From Dyadobacter sediminis (GTDB lineage: Bacteria > Bacteroidota > Bacteroidia > Cytophagales > Spirosomataceae), in assembly GCF_005860765.1 (NCBI RefSeq), contig NZ_VCEI01000025.1, positions 744,001-808,000 of the forward strand: 64,000 nucleotides of DNA. The letters run 5' to 3'. Each line of letters begins with the position of its first letter. Positions within the stretch are counted from its first letter, which is position 1. A program made the position numbers and the translations under genes. This document shows, one piece after another, positions 52,674 to 61,862 of the stretch. The notes beneath the pieces were generated by a model. That model was not told where the DNA came from. It saw only the letters and a program-made list of their open reading frames with translations, and searched no databases.

Positions 52674-53708
52674 TCAGGCGGAGATCAGCGGTACGGCAAC
52701 GATAAACCGATCCGCTTCCTGCCTGATCACAGGCGTAGGCTGGCCCAGCATCTGGTACCTTGTCAATATATTGGACAATCCGACGCCATGGGAAGTCACG
52801 CGTATGATTTTCTTCTGCAGATTGTTGCTGACGTGCAGGTTCGCCCGTTCGTCCGTATGGATTTCCACATTCAGCGGCATATCGTTCATGACAATATTGT
52901 GTTTGACGGCATTCTCGACCAAAAGCTGCAGGGTTAACGGCGGAAGCTGGTAATGCGCCCATACGGGATTTACTTCAATCGTCAGGTTAAAGCCCTTGCC
53001 GTGCCGGGTTGTCAGCAAATGGGAGTACGAACGGATAAATTCCAGCTCGTCAGACAGATTAATCAGGTTCTGCTCATTGGCGCGCAGCACATATCGGTAC
53101 ACCGAGCTGAGCTCTTCCACAAACCGTTCGGCAAGTTCGGTGTCCTCACCGATCAGCGCCATGAGCGAATTGAGGCTGTTGAACAGAAAATGTGGATTGA
53201 TCTGCTGTTTAAGCACATCCATCTGTCGCTGCATATGCATTTCTTTCAGCTCGAACTCGCGCTTTGTACTTGCCCGTAACTGATAATAGGTAAATATGGC
53301 TTCGTGACAACCCGCCGAAATGACGTTGGTCACGAAGCCAATAACGAGCACCCACAGCACGTTTTCCGGCTTGTAAGGCAATTTCAGCAAACCGTAGCAA
53401 TATACCAGCAACAGCATCATGGCCATCATGACTGCCACGTACATAAGCATCGAGTACATGAGCCGCGAACCGAAATCATCGGGTTTGCCAAATCGGTAAC
53501 GCATGAACTTCATCCACAGTGTCAGCATCAGAAACACCATTGCTCCCCATACGTTGGCCAGTAAGGTAGCTTTGATAAACAGGCCGGTATTCTGAAAATA
53601 CATGCCTCCAAAAAGAATGTAATTTACGATAATGATCGCCGGGGAGTTCAGCAGGTAAACCAGCACGTCGTACCGGTCAAACTTGGCCCATTGTTTCATA
53701 ATGCTCAT
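52674..53708 (-). CDS. LytS-type sensor histidine kinase
   Basis: A 344-residue membrane kinase. About four hydrophobic helices lie in residues 15-150 (VYLLNSPAIIIVNYILFGG, VWGAMVFLMLTLWM, YVAVMMAMMLLLVYCYG, VLWVLVIGFVTNVI). The His_kinase domain begins with QINPHFLFNSLNSLMALI near 190-207, the His being the phosphorylation site, and PLTLQLLVENAVKHNI with GVGLSNILTRY form the ATP-binding part. It is coupled to the LytTR regulator downstream (38 bases) and follows the cupin gene (54 bases). The signal is unknown. Confidence 0.92.
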   Translation of the reverse strand: MSIMKQWAKFDRYDVLVYLLNSPAIIIVNYILFGGMYFQNTGLFIKATLLANVWGAMVFLMLTLWMKFMRYRFGKPDDFGSRLMYSMLMYVAVMMAMMLLLVYCYGLLKLPYKPENVLWVLVIGFVTNVISAGCHEAIFTYYQLRASTKREFELKEMHMQRQMDVLKQQINPHFLFNSLNSLMALIGEDTELAERFVEELSSVYRYVLRANEQNLINLSDELEFIRSYSHLLTTRHGKGFNLTIEVNPVWAHYQLPPLTLQLLVENAVKHNIVMNDMPLNVEIHTDERANLHVSNNLQKKIIRVTSHGVGLSNILTRYQMLGQPTPVIRQEADRFIVAVPLISA

Positions 53709-53762
53709 GCAGGATTTACAAAACGAATATACGGAATGGATGCGGCAAGGAACAGCCTATTT

Positions 53763-54344
53763 TCAGTGAATTGTAATATAACGTCGTTGTAAGTCCGCTG
53801 CAATGCCTTTGGCGATGGCACGCCGCCCGAACCATTTCAGCAGCGGTTCGATGGCCGACATCATTCCCGTAAGCCGGGTACCGCTGATCAGGAACATGTA
53901 ACCCAGGATCAGCGGACTTTGCGGAACACCTTGTTTGTTGGTTTTTCCGTCCCGTGCCAGTCCGTAGGTGATTTGCAAAGTTTGTTCAAATCCCGGGCAG
54001 CCGGGAGCAATGCGGCATTGAAACCGGCATTCCGATTGGCTCTGGTTGAAAAACCGGTGTTTGCTGCGAGCCGGTGCAACTGCGGTTTCACCGGCTGACA
54101 AACGGATGATTTTTCCATTCAGTTCGATGCTCAGTTCTCCGGAAATACAGGTGAATTCTTCAGAAAAATCATCATGATAATGCAGCGGGTTGCCGGCCCC
54201 GGCCGCCAGGCTTACTTCTACCAGTGTGTACCTGCCGCCACTTTCCCGGCTGGTTTCGAGAAACACAACTTCATCTTTCATCAATGGATTGGTGATGGTG
54301 CGTGCCGGTTTTTCGAGCGTGTTCATTTTTGTAATTGTTTTCAT
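53763..54344 (-). CDS. Cupin-domain protein
   Basis: A 193-residue protein. The double-stranded beta-helix core is at about residues 45-115: AGNPLHYHDDFSEEFTCISG carries the metal-binding His-x-His...Glu set, and LSAGETAVAPARSKHRFFN the second motif with His. The C-terminal part (LILGYMFLISGTRLTGMM and LKWFGRRAIAKG) is more hydrophobic. It could be a small-molecule dioxygenase, isomerase or sensor. It heads the minus-strand unit cupin/histidine kinase/response regulator, so it may be linked to that signal. Confidence 0.82.
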   Translation of the reverse strand: MKTITKMNTLEKPARTITNPLMKDEVVFLETSRESGGRYTLVEVSLAAGAGNPLHYHDDFSEEFTCISGELSIELNGKIIRLSAGETAVAPARSKHRFFNQSQSECRFQCRIAPGCPGFEQTLQITYGLARDGKTNKQGVPQSPLILGYMFLISGTRLTGMMSAIEPLLKWFGRRAIAKGIAADLQRRYITIH

Positions 54345-54576
54345 GGCTGTTGGTTAAAATCGTTTTTTAATTTGACTCCTCAAAATTCAGGGGAAAAACA
54401 GTAGCGATAAACCTGTTGCACCTTGAAACGTAATTTGTACAGGCTAAACCGGAAAAGCGGTTCACTGAAGTGATCTGCTATTTTTGTGACCAGTCAGTTT
54501 TTTCCTTGGCATCCTTGTGTTTTTCCGAGTGAATCCGGCAAACAAATGATAAATATCAGGCTTTCAACTCGGTTGG

Positions 54577-55034
54577 CTATTTGATAAAGCAGGCATCATT
54601 CCGGACATTCGGACAAAGGTTTGGCCTTGTCCGTTCCCAGTTTCCATACACGTCGGAGTAGACCACGCAAAGCCGGAACGAATCGCTGGTTAATTTCTTT
54701 TCCATAAGTCGGGCCAAAGAATCGTTGTCAATGACTTCAATCAAGGATAAACCATTGTTTGCAGGCACCACATAGCCGCTTTCCGTTTCACTTCTTCCAA
54801 GACCTTTTGGAAAACCTATTTCGTTGCGGAGAAAATCGAAAGTGCTGTTATAAACGGAATCTCTACATTCCGGATGATGGCCGGCCGGATCCTGAAGGTA
54901 TTGACATTGTATGAAAAAGAAGTCGAAAGATATGGCCATACCGAAGCATGCTGCTCTCCTGCAATTTTGGTTTGAAATACAGCAACGATCAGAACTGCAA
55001 AGCTCAGGAAAGCCGCGGATAAACCGAGTAACAA
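54577..55034 (-). pseudogene. Frameshifted hypothetical membrane protein
   Basis: Two overlapping frames hold halves of one protein. The upstream frame (55034-54816) starts with a membrane helix (LLGLSAAFLSFAVLIVAVFQ) followed by ASVWPYLSTSFSYNVN and AIIRNVEI. The downstream frame (to 54577) holds DSVYNSTFDFLRNEIGF, a Ser/Val-rich strand region and FRLCVVYSDVYGNWER, which resembles the second half of the same kind of protein. Switching frames near 54850 would restore a continuous chain. The upstream half has only a TTG at 55034 as start. I do not know the family function. Confidence 0.55.
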
Positions 55035-55276
55035 TTCAATACTGATTTTTCTGTTTTCTTCGGATGTTATGATTTTTTATCAGGGTAGCGTTATTTTTCT
55101 TTATTCCTGTTTCCTTGCTCCGGTAATCCGGCAACCGGGAAGAAGCCGGTTTTAATCGCACAGATCAGTAAGAATTATATCATTGTGCAAATACCTGCAC
55201 CCGAGTAACTGGATAATTGATTCTCAAAGAAACAGGAAAGAATTTTTATAAAAACAAGGCAACAGACAGTTATACA

Positions 55277-55681
55277 TTACATTCCGTTTACCCGGGCGGA
55301 AGTATCCGCATATTTATGAAACACAAAACCGAAAGCTATACTCAGGAGGCAATACCAAATAACCACAGGAACGGCATCAGGAACTGTGCAAATGACAAAA
55401 AGCGGTATAACGGAACTTACGGCAACGGACCTCACTACAGACCGGGGGAAAATTAGAAAAATGCCGATGTTGGCAAGCATCCAAACGGAGTAAATTGCTA
55501 TCCAGTACCACAAGGCAAAAAACAGACGAAATCCGATTGTCAGAAATACGGAACTGATTGTCAGAGGAACCGATGCATGATCCGGGTTTATCAAGTACAC
55601 GGGTATCCACGATCCGGTGATGTCTATAAAGATAAAAAGTATGAGTAAAAGAATGAGGTTCCGAATCGGTTTTGTTACCAT
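55277..55681 (-). CDS. Small hypothetical integral membrane protein
   Basis: A 134-residue protein with about four membrane helices: residues about 8-28 (LILLLILFIFIDITGSWI), 42-58, 60-78 and 90-122. It has no recognised motif. Basic residues precede helix 1 (MVTKPIRN), so the N-terminus is likely cytoplasmic. It lies between the pseudogene and the third T9SS protein gene, all on the minus strand but with large gaps (over 240 bases), so it is probably a single gene. Confidence 0.6.
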   Translation of the reverse strand: MVTKPIRNLILLLILFIFIDITGSWIPVYLINPDHASVPLTISSVFLTIGFRLFFALWYWIAIYSVWMLANIGIFLIFPRSVVRSVAVSSVIPLFVICTVPDAVPVVIWYCLLSIAFGFVFHKYADTSARVNGM

Positions 55682-55930
55682 TTTCTTTGGAGAGCGAGGT
55701 GAAAGGTTTTCCGGACAATTTAGCCCTGTTTACCATAAAAGCAGTTACCAGAATGTTAAATATCAGCAAACATTTGTTTCATAACCGGATACGGTTACCC
55801 GCACAAACCAACCCCCGTCTCACAAAAATGCCCCCGGATCATGTCTGACACTCTTCGGAGGCGGCAAGCGGGAAAAAGGAGTTTTTCTGTTCCTGAAAAG
55901 CCGTGATCTGAACAAGATTTTATATCATTT

Positions 55931-58900
55931 TTATTCGGCCACAAGGACTTTCAACACTTCTGTGGCTGTACCGGAACGTATTTTCAGCAGGTACATTCCC
56001 CGGGCGAGCGAAAGTCCGGAAAGATCGACCTGCTTCCGGGCGGAAGCCGTGCTCTGTTCGGTTGCCTTCACATCATACAATTTGCCTGACCGGGTAATTA
56101 ATTGCAGGGAAACAGCACCTTCATGCCGGCTGGAAAGACCCAGTGTAAACTGTTTTTTTACCGGGTTGGGAAAAAGGGTGGATGCATTGCTTTTCTGATT
56201 GTCAGGTTCTTCTTTCAATCCGGGTCCTGCGCTCATGCGGAAGCTGTTGTCAACCGGTTTGCGGGTTGTAACGACAAGTTCCGGGGCCATACCCGAAGGG
56301 TTTTCCTTACTGTGAAAAATCAGTTTTTTATTTACGGATGTCGGATTCTTAAGCATGATGCTGACCACCTTATCACCTTCTGCCTGCGATTGCACAAAGG
56401 CAGTCACGTCCAGCACACGATACCCCGGCACATTTTTGACGGTCGTGCGGGCCAGCGGCCATGTACTGCTGGCCGGGGCGTTGTTATAAGTAATGGCCGT
56501 TTCGGTCCACGCATCGTTGTCCACGCTGTACGCGGATGTATTGACTTTCATGGTACTTTCCACATTGGAGCCGTAAATCCGGAGTCTGGCCGATGTTACT
56601 TCACTGATGCCCGTCAGCGGAAATTTCAGGTAAGTCTGTCGGCTGATGTTGATCTCTCCCGATTTGACGATCAGCTGATCCGCCGTGCCGAAATTTTCAT
56701 CGGGAAAATAGGTATGCACATAAGCGTCTGCAACAGCGGGCAATGTAAGTGTGGTCCGGGTAAAATCAGATTTTGGTATTACCTCGATGGCGGCCACTGT
56801 GGGCAGATTGGCAGCACCTTTTGAAAAATCGATATTTAAAACGCCGTCTGTAACCTTGAGTTGAAATTCTTCCTCAACGGCTGCAAGTGCATCGTCCGCT
56901 TGGGCATAAATATCATAGTTTTCCAGTTTGCGGCTTCCTTCCATATCCACGTTGAACAAGCGTTTGCCTGCATTGCCTTTTGGTGAATCAAACCATATTT
57001 CAGCAAAATGCAGCACGACAACATAGTCGCCGTTGACAACCGGAATATTGTAGCTGAAAGAAGGCGCGCTTCGCTCCGTACGGTAAAGTGCGTCATCCGT
57101 TGTGTACAGGATTTCCCGGTCAGGAATGTAATAAATCCGGTCGGTGCCGCCAAAGTACCTGTCTTCGCTGAACACGCGCCCGTCCGAAGTTGTAAAAGCC
57201 GGCCCGCCCGCATTGATTCGGACTGTTGTCAGCTGGTTACCCGGAACAACCGTCAGAAGTACGTTCAGCGTTGCACCCGCATATCCCGGCGCTATGGCAT
57301 TTACGGTGGCATTGTACGTACCCGGTGCCAGACCAGCTGCATTGACGTTAAAAGACAATGTTCCCAGTGCAGGCGAAGGAAGCGTAAGCCAGGAACTGCT
57401 GGCCGATTTGGAAAGGGTGACCTGAGGCGTACCGCTGCTTGCCACCAGCAAAACGGACTGTGCCGGAACGGATGAGTCGGCCGTGACCGTGAAGCCGAGA
57501 TTATTGGCGGAAAAACTGAGCAGCTTGTTATTGAATTCCGGAGCGAGCTTCACAATCCAGAAATCGGCTTCGCCTCTGGAAGCTTCTGTCTTGTCTTGTC
57601 CTGTTGGGGAATCGGAGTTGCCGCCCAGTATATAGCCGCCGTCACGCGTCAGTTCCATGGTTTGAAGAAAGTCCTGGCCCGGCCCGCCAATGGTTTTGTC
57701 CCATTGTTTGTTGCCATCCGCATCCATTTTTACCAGCCAGTAATCGTCACCACCTTTTGAATCTTCGCTTTTGTCCGCGCCGGCGGGAGAGTCCGAGTAA
57801 CCTCCCGCCAGAAAGCCGCCATCCGCTGTCTGGATCACCTGCCTGATAAGAGCCAGTTTGAAATCGTCATTTGCAGTGGAAGTAGTGAAAACCTTGCGCC
57901 ATAATTCTATACCCGTATTTCCCAGTTTGATAACCAGATAAGGAATGCCGGAACCAGGCGTCTCAGTCTTTACAGCTACAATATACTGCCCTTCACGGGT
58001 CTGGTGAACGTCCATGAGCTCACTTTGATGAAGGTTAAATACAGTACTCCATTCAATCCTTCCGTTTGGGGAAAGTTTAATAATGTAACTGTCGGTATAA
58101 TCCTGTGCCGGGACGTTAGTGGTATTGCCGCCTACAATATATCCGCCATCCTGCGTTGGGTCAATGTTGCTTTTATGAATATATTCAATGGGATTATCCC
58201 ACTGAATGCTGCCGTCAGCCCTTAACTTTACAATCCAGGATTCCGTGCCTGCCTTGGTCTTGTCACCGCTTACCGCAGAATTCGACGTGCCGATAAGGAT
58301 GTAACCGCCGTCAGGGGTCTGTTTGGCATCCGTCAGGATTTCCTCCCTGGTACCGCCGATTGTCTTGTCCCATTCCCTTTCACCAGCCGCATCAATTTTG
58401 ACAATCCAGTAATCACCACGGATACCTCCGGACGCAGCTTTATCGTTCTGGCTTTTGTCATTTCCCGCATCGGATGTGGAATTTCCGGCCAGCAAATAAC
58501 CGCCGTCAGCAGTCTGAAAAACTTCTTTCAGCTCATCAGTACCCTTTCCTCCATACATTTTGTCCCACTGTCTGGTACCGTCCGGAGCCACTTTTATCAC
58601 CCAGTAATCATTATTTCCATTACCAGCCTGCGATTTGTCGCCTCCAACGGCCGAATTGGAAACTCCGGCTGCAATATACCCGCCGTCCGCAGTCTGTTTT
58701 ACAGCGTATAAATATTCTCTCAGGTTGCCGCCAAGTGTTTTGTTCCATTCAAGTGCCGGCTGTGCCTGAGCGCTCAGTGAAAATGGAAACAAGAACAGCA
58801 GGAGCAGCACAGACCATTTTCCAAGCTGCTTTTCAGCCGTTGTAAATCTGCCGGCTTTTTGTTCCAAAGAGGAAGGCCGATGAGCCGGGCAGCGCAGCGG

Positions 58901-58933
58901 GCTGCCCGACAAGGCATGTAAAGAAGCGTTCAT
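55931..58933 (-). CDS. Secreted T9SS propeller/malectin/DNRLRE protein (paralog 3)
   Basis: A 1000-residue protein from the ATG at 58933 (MNASLHALSG); the frame is open to 59002 but those codons are not family-like. The signal peptide ends SLSAQ near residue 57 after an unusually long basic stretch. Seven repeats follow (core strands ADGGYIAAG, ADGGYLLAG, PDGGYILIG, QDGGYIVGG, ADGGFLAGG, RDGGYILGG), as in the other paralogs. A BACON/Ig-like domain near 470-580 (SFSANNLGFTVTADS to VLLTVVPG) is inserted here only. Then a malectin-like domain (RINAGGPAFT to AIEVIP), a DNRLRE-type domain and a T9SS type A sorting domain (LFPNPVKKQF, ending EVLKVLVAE). It is likely secreted and carbohydrate-binding. 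The motif at 59052-59065 is 119-132 bases upstream. Confidence 0.85.
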   Translation of the reverse strand: MNASLHALSGSPLRCPAHRPSSLEQKAGRFTTAEKQLGKWSVLLLLFLFPFSLSAQAQPALEWNKTLGGNLREYLYAVKQTADGGYIAAGVSNSAVGGDKSQAGNGNNDYWVIKVAPDGTRQWDKMYGGKGTDELKEVFQTADGGYLLAGNSTSDAGNDKSQNDKAASGGIRGDYWIVKIDAAGEREWDKTIGGTREEILTDAKQTPDGGYILIGTSNSAVSGDKTKAGTESWIVKLRADGSIQWDNPIEYIHKSNIDPTQDGGYIVGGNTTNVPAQDYTDSYIIKLSPNGRIEWSTVFNLHQSELMDVHQTREGQYIVAVKTETPGSGIPYLVIKLGNTGIELWRKVFTTSTANDDFKLALIRQVIQTADGGFLAGGYSDSPAGADKSEDSKGGDDYWLVKMDADGNKQWDKTIGGPGQDFLQTMELTRDGGYILGGNSDSPTGQDKTEASRGEADFWIVKLAPEFNNKLLSFSANNLGFTVTADSSVPAQSVLLVASSGTPQVTLSKSASSSWLTLPSPALGTLSFNVNAAGLAPGTYNATVNAIAPGYAGATLNVLLTVVPGNQLTTVRINAGGPAFTTSDGRVFSEDRYFGGTDRIYYIPDREILYTTDDALYRTERSAPSFSYNIPVVNGDYVVVLHFAEIWFDSPKGNAGKRLFNVDMEGSRKLENYDIYAQADDALAAVEEEFQLKVTDGVLNIDFSKGAANLPTVAAIEVIPKSDFTRTTLTLPAVADAYVHTYFPDENFGTADQLIVKSGEINISRQTYLKFPLTGISEVTSARLRIYGSNVESTMKVNTSAYSVDNDAWTETAITYNNAPASSTWPLARTTVKNVPGYRVLDVTAFVQSQAEGDKVVSIMLKNPTSVNKKLIFHSKENPSGMAPELVVTTRKPVDNSFRMSAGPGLKEEPDNQKSNASTLFPNPVKKQFTLGLSSRHEGAVSLQLITRSGKLYDVKATEQSTASARKQVDLSGLSLARGMYLLKIRSGTATEVLKVLVAE

Positions 58934-59051
58934 AAGTATGGATTGGTTTTTAGGATTAATTAATATTTTGCTGTAAATGAAGATATTAACTATTGGATTC
59001 ATTGAACGTGCGCGATATTGGGATAAGTTGTGCGCGTAATGAATTTACCAT

Positions 59052-59065
59052 ACCGTTAAATAGGT
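59052..59065. promoter_or_regulatory. Shared upstream motif, site 3
   Basis: ACCGTTAAATAGGT is the reverse complement of the exact 14-mer at 11948-11961. It lies 119-132 bases before T9SS paralog 3, in the opposite orientation relative to the gene. A nearby pair of GTGCGCG direct repeats (about 59009 and 59031) is noted but unexplained. Confidence 0.4.
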
Positions 59066-59253
59066 ATTTCCGTAGCATACATTCGGGGAATATTACAAGC
59101 CGGGATTCCGGTTCTGTGAAAGGGTAAAAGGATGTCGTTTGGAAGCGGATTGGCCCGCATGTTCAGACATTTTCTGGATCAACGCGACGATACGTGCTGC
59201 CAGCCGGGTTTCAGAGTATACGGCCGTTTTTGTTACATTAAAGATCTGTAAAG

Positions 59254-59310
59254 TTTGGATTTTAAGAATTACCGTCTACATTTGCGATATATTATAATTA
59301 GTCTAAATAA
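59254..59310 (+). promoter_or_regulatory. Promoter and Fur-box-like dyad of the TonB/DUF4374/PepSY locus
   Basis: TTTG (59254-59257), a 19-base spacer and TACATTTG (59277-59284) match the Bacteroidota -33/-7 consensus exactly. The predicted start near 59290 is directly followed by TTATAATTAGTCTAAATAA (59292-59310), an imperfect dyad like the iron-uptake operators of the phylum. A repressor bound here would block initiation. That Fur is the repressor is inference. Confidence 0.6.
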
Positions 59311-59373
59311 GCCGTATGGCTATTCGTTCTCCTTGTCGTATGTCTTTCTAGGAAAACCGTTATAAAAACAAAA

Positions 59374-59419
59374 AGGCCGCACGGCGCCAACCGTACGGCC
59401 AACCACATTGGAGTGTGGT
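59374..59419. terminator. GC-rich hairpins in the TonB leader
   Basis: GGCCGCACGG (59375-59384) and CCGTACGGCC (59391-59400) form a stem with one mismatch, and ACCACA/TGTGGT (59402-59407 with 59414-59419) a second. Read on the minus strand, the first stem is followed by TTTTTGTTTTT, like an intrinsic terminator for leftward transcription. On the plus strand the pair lies in the 5' leader of the TonB gene. Confidence 0.4.
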
Positions 59420-59448
59420 ACTTTTAAAGTCGTCAAAAATTAAAAGTA

Positions 59449-61818
59449 ATGCAAATTAGAAAAATTTTCATTACAGGTATACTCTGTGCCTGTACATTAT
59501 TATCATTCGCCCAGAATGCTGCTGTAAAAGGTACTGTCAGAACAGCGGACGGCGAACTGCTTCCCGGCGCTTCCGTCTCTCTTTCAGGTACTTCGCAAGG
59601 TGTTTTTTCGGATTCCAAAGGACATTTTATTCTTGATAAACTGCATCCGGAACGCTATACGCTGCTGGTTTCGTATCTGGGTTATGAAACACAGTCGAAA
59701 GAAGTAAATGTAAAAGCGGGTGAAAATGTCAGCGTGCACTTCATCCTCAAATCCGCAACGCAGGACCTTGAATCCGTTTCCGTGATCGGACGTTCGGATG
59801 CAAAGGAAATCAACCGGCAGGCTTACAATGTCACAGCCATCGATGCAAAAAAGCTTCAGAATTCAACGTTAGATCTTTCACACGCCCTGGACCGCGTTTC
59901 GGGTGTAAGGGTGAGGGAAAGCGGCGGGGTGGGTTCCAATATGAATTTTTCCCTGAACGGCTTTACCGGAAGACAGGTGAAGTTCTTTCTGGACGGCATT
60001 CCGATGGATAATTTCGGATCCTCTTTTCAGCTCAACAATATTCCCGTCAATCTGGCCGAAAGGGTAGAAGTGTACAAAGGCGTCGTACCGATCTGGCTGG
60101 GTTCCGATGCGCTGGGCGGAGCCGTGAACATTGTAACGAACACCAGACAAAACAGTTATCTGGATGCGTCTTATTCCTACGGTTCTTTCAACACGCACCG
60201 GACTGCCATCAATGCGGGCTACACGGCAAAGAACGGTTTTACCGCACAGATCAACGCTTTTCAGAACTATTCGGACAACAATTACTGGATTGATGTGGAT
60301 GTTGCAGACGTTAACACGGGCGAGTATTTCAAAAACCAGCGTTTACGGAGATTTCATGATACATACCATAATGAAACGTTCATTGCGAATGTCGGATTGG
60401 TGGGCAAAAAGTTTGCGGACCGGCTTCTGATCGGGATCACACTTGGCCAGAACCGGGCCGAAATCCAGACCGGCGCACGGATGGTCAGCGTCTTTGGCCA
60501 ATGGCACCGCAAAGGGAATATTGTCATGCCAAGCCTGAAATACCAGAAAAAGGATTTGCTCGTTAAAGGCCTGAACCTGAACATTTCCGCTAACTACAAC
60601 CTTGGGCAGGAACAGAATATTGATACCGTTTACCGCCGCTACAACTGGTTTCAGCAATTCAAACAGTACGAAGGCACAGGCAGCGAACGGGAACGCTCGC
60701 TTTACAAATTCCGCAACAACAACGGTCTGGCTACGGCCAATCTGACTTACCAGATGGATGCAAGACATGCTTTGACCATCAACAATGTTTACAATACTTT
60801 TAACCGGAAGGGCAGGGACGAACTTTACCCCGATGCAGACAAATACGAGCAGCCGCGCATCAACGCCAAAAATGTACTCGGCCTGGGTTACAAGTTCGAT
60901 TACAGCGACCGCTGGAATACGTCCGTTTTTGTAAAGCAGTTTACCCAGCATAACAAGTATTCCGTCACCTATAACCCGAGCGGGAATTACGGCGATGTCG
61001 CTTACATGGAACAGGAAAACAAGTTCAGCAAACTGGGCTATGGCATTGCTTCTACTTACTTCCTTTATAAAAACCTGCAGTTAAAAGGCTCTTTTGAAAA
61101 AAGTTACCGTTTGCCCGAAACGGATGAGCTATTCGGCGATCTGCTGAACCTGGAAGGCAATATTGACCTGGACCCGGAAACGAGCAACAATTACAATCTG
61201 GGTTTCAGTTATCAGGGCAACATCGGCAAAGTTCACCGGTTCAGCGTGGATGCCAATTTATTATACCGGGATGCACAAGGATTTATCCGGCCCAAGCTGA
61301 ATGCAAACCAGACCAAGCAGGTGATGGACAACCTGGCCGACGTTACCAATTTCGGGGTAGACGGAGAAGTGCGCTACTCTTTCCGGCAATTGCTGACGGC
61401 GGGTGTGAATCTTACGTATCAGGACCTTCGGAACAACACCAGGTTTGAAGACGGCTACACGACCGAAAGCCCGCTGTACCGCGACCGCATTCCCAATATG
61501 CCCTTTATGTTCGGCAACGCCGACGCCGCCCTTTTTCTTAAAAATTTCGGCAGGGAAGGAAATACGCTGACACTCGGTTACAACCTGCTTTTCGTGCATG
61601 CCTACTATTTGTACTGGCCGAGCCTCGGAAGCGACAAGCTGGATATTCCGCGCCAGCTGAGCCATGACGTCCATGTCGTATATGCCATGGCCAACGGGAA
61701 ATACAATGTGGCATTCGAGTGTAAAAATATGCTCGACAGCAAACTCTACGACAATTTCAGCCTTCAGAAACCCAGCCGCGGCTTCTACGTCAAGCTCAGG
61801 TATTTTATAAGCAAGTAA
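59449..61818 (+). CDS. TonB-dependent siderophore-type receptor (XusA-like)
   Basis: A 789-residue outer-membrane receptor. The signal peptide (1-22) ends SFAQ. A carboxypeptidase-regulatory-like domain (about 25-105, VKGTVRTADGELLPGASVSL) precedes the plug (about 115-225: LSHALDRVSGVRVRESGGVG, KFFLDGIPMDNFG, VEVYKGVVPIWLGSDALGGAV) and the beta-barrel, which ends in GFYVKLRYFISK with the terminal aromatic residue. It is shorter than SusC proteins and has no STN domain. With the DUF4374 lipoprotein 44 bases downstream and the PepSY protein after it, the order matches xusA-xusB-xusC, described for xenosiderophore iron use in Bacteroides. An iron-responsive promoter seems likely (59254-59310). 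Confidence 0.88.
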   Translation: MQIRKIFITGILCACTLLSFAQNAAVKGTVRTADGELLPGASVSLSGTSQGVFSDSKGHFILDKLHPERYTLLVSYLGYETQSKEVNVKAGENVSVHFILKSATQDLESVSVIGRSDAKEINRQAYNVTAIDAKKLQNSTLDLSHALDRVSGVRVRESGGVGSNMNFSLNGFTGRQVKFFLDGIPMDNFGSSFQLNNIPVNLAERVEVYKGVVPIWLGSDALGGAVNIVTNTRQNSYLDASYSYGSFNTHRTAINAGYTAKNGFTAQINAFQNYSDNNYWIDVDVADVNTGEYFKNQRLRRFHDTYHNETFIANVGLVGKKFADRLLIGITLGQNRAEIQTGARMVSVFGQWHRKGNIVMPSLKYQKKDLLVKGLNLNISANYNLGQEQNIDTVYRRYNWFQQFKQYEGTGSERERSLYKFRNNNGLATANLTYQMDARHALTINNVYNTFNRKGRDELYPDADKYEQPRINAKNVLGLGYKFDYSDRWNTSVFVKQFTQHNKYSVTYNPSGNYGDVAYMEQENKFSKLGYGIASTYFLYKNLQLKGSFEKSYRLPETDELFGDLLNLEGNIDLDPETSNNYNLGFSYQGNIGKVHRFSVDANLLYRDAQGFIRPKLNANQTKQVMDNLADVTNFGVDGEVRYSFRQLLTAGVNLTYQDLRNNTRFEDGYTTESPLYRDRIPNMPFMFGNADAALFLKNFGREGNTLTLGYNLLFVHAYYLYWPSLGSDKLDIPRQLSHDVHVVYAMANGKYNVAFECKNMLDSKLYDNFSLQKPSRGFYVKLRYFISK

Positions 61819-61862
61819 TTATCAATCAATTCAATAAGTTCAAAAACTCAGTTTAACAGATT

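Noticed and set aside
52636..52962. N-terminal extension of the LytTR response regulator
   Set aside because: The frame is open but it overlaps the histidine kinase gene and the receiver domain begins exactly at the ATG at 52635.
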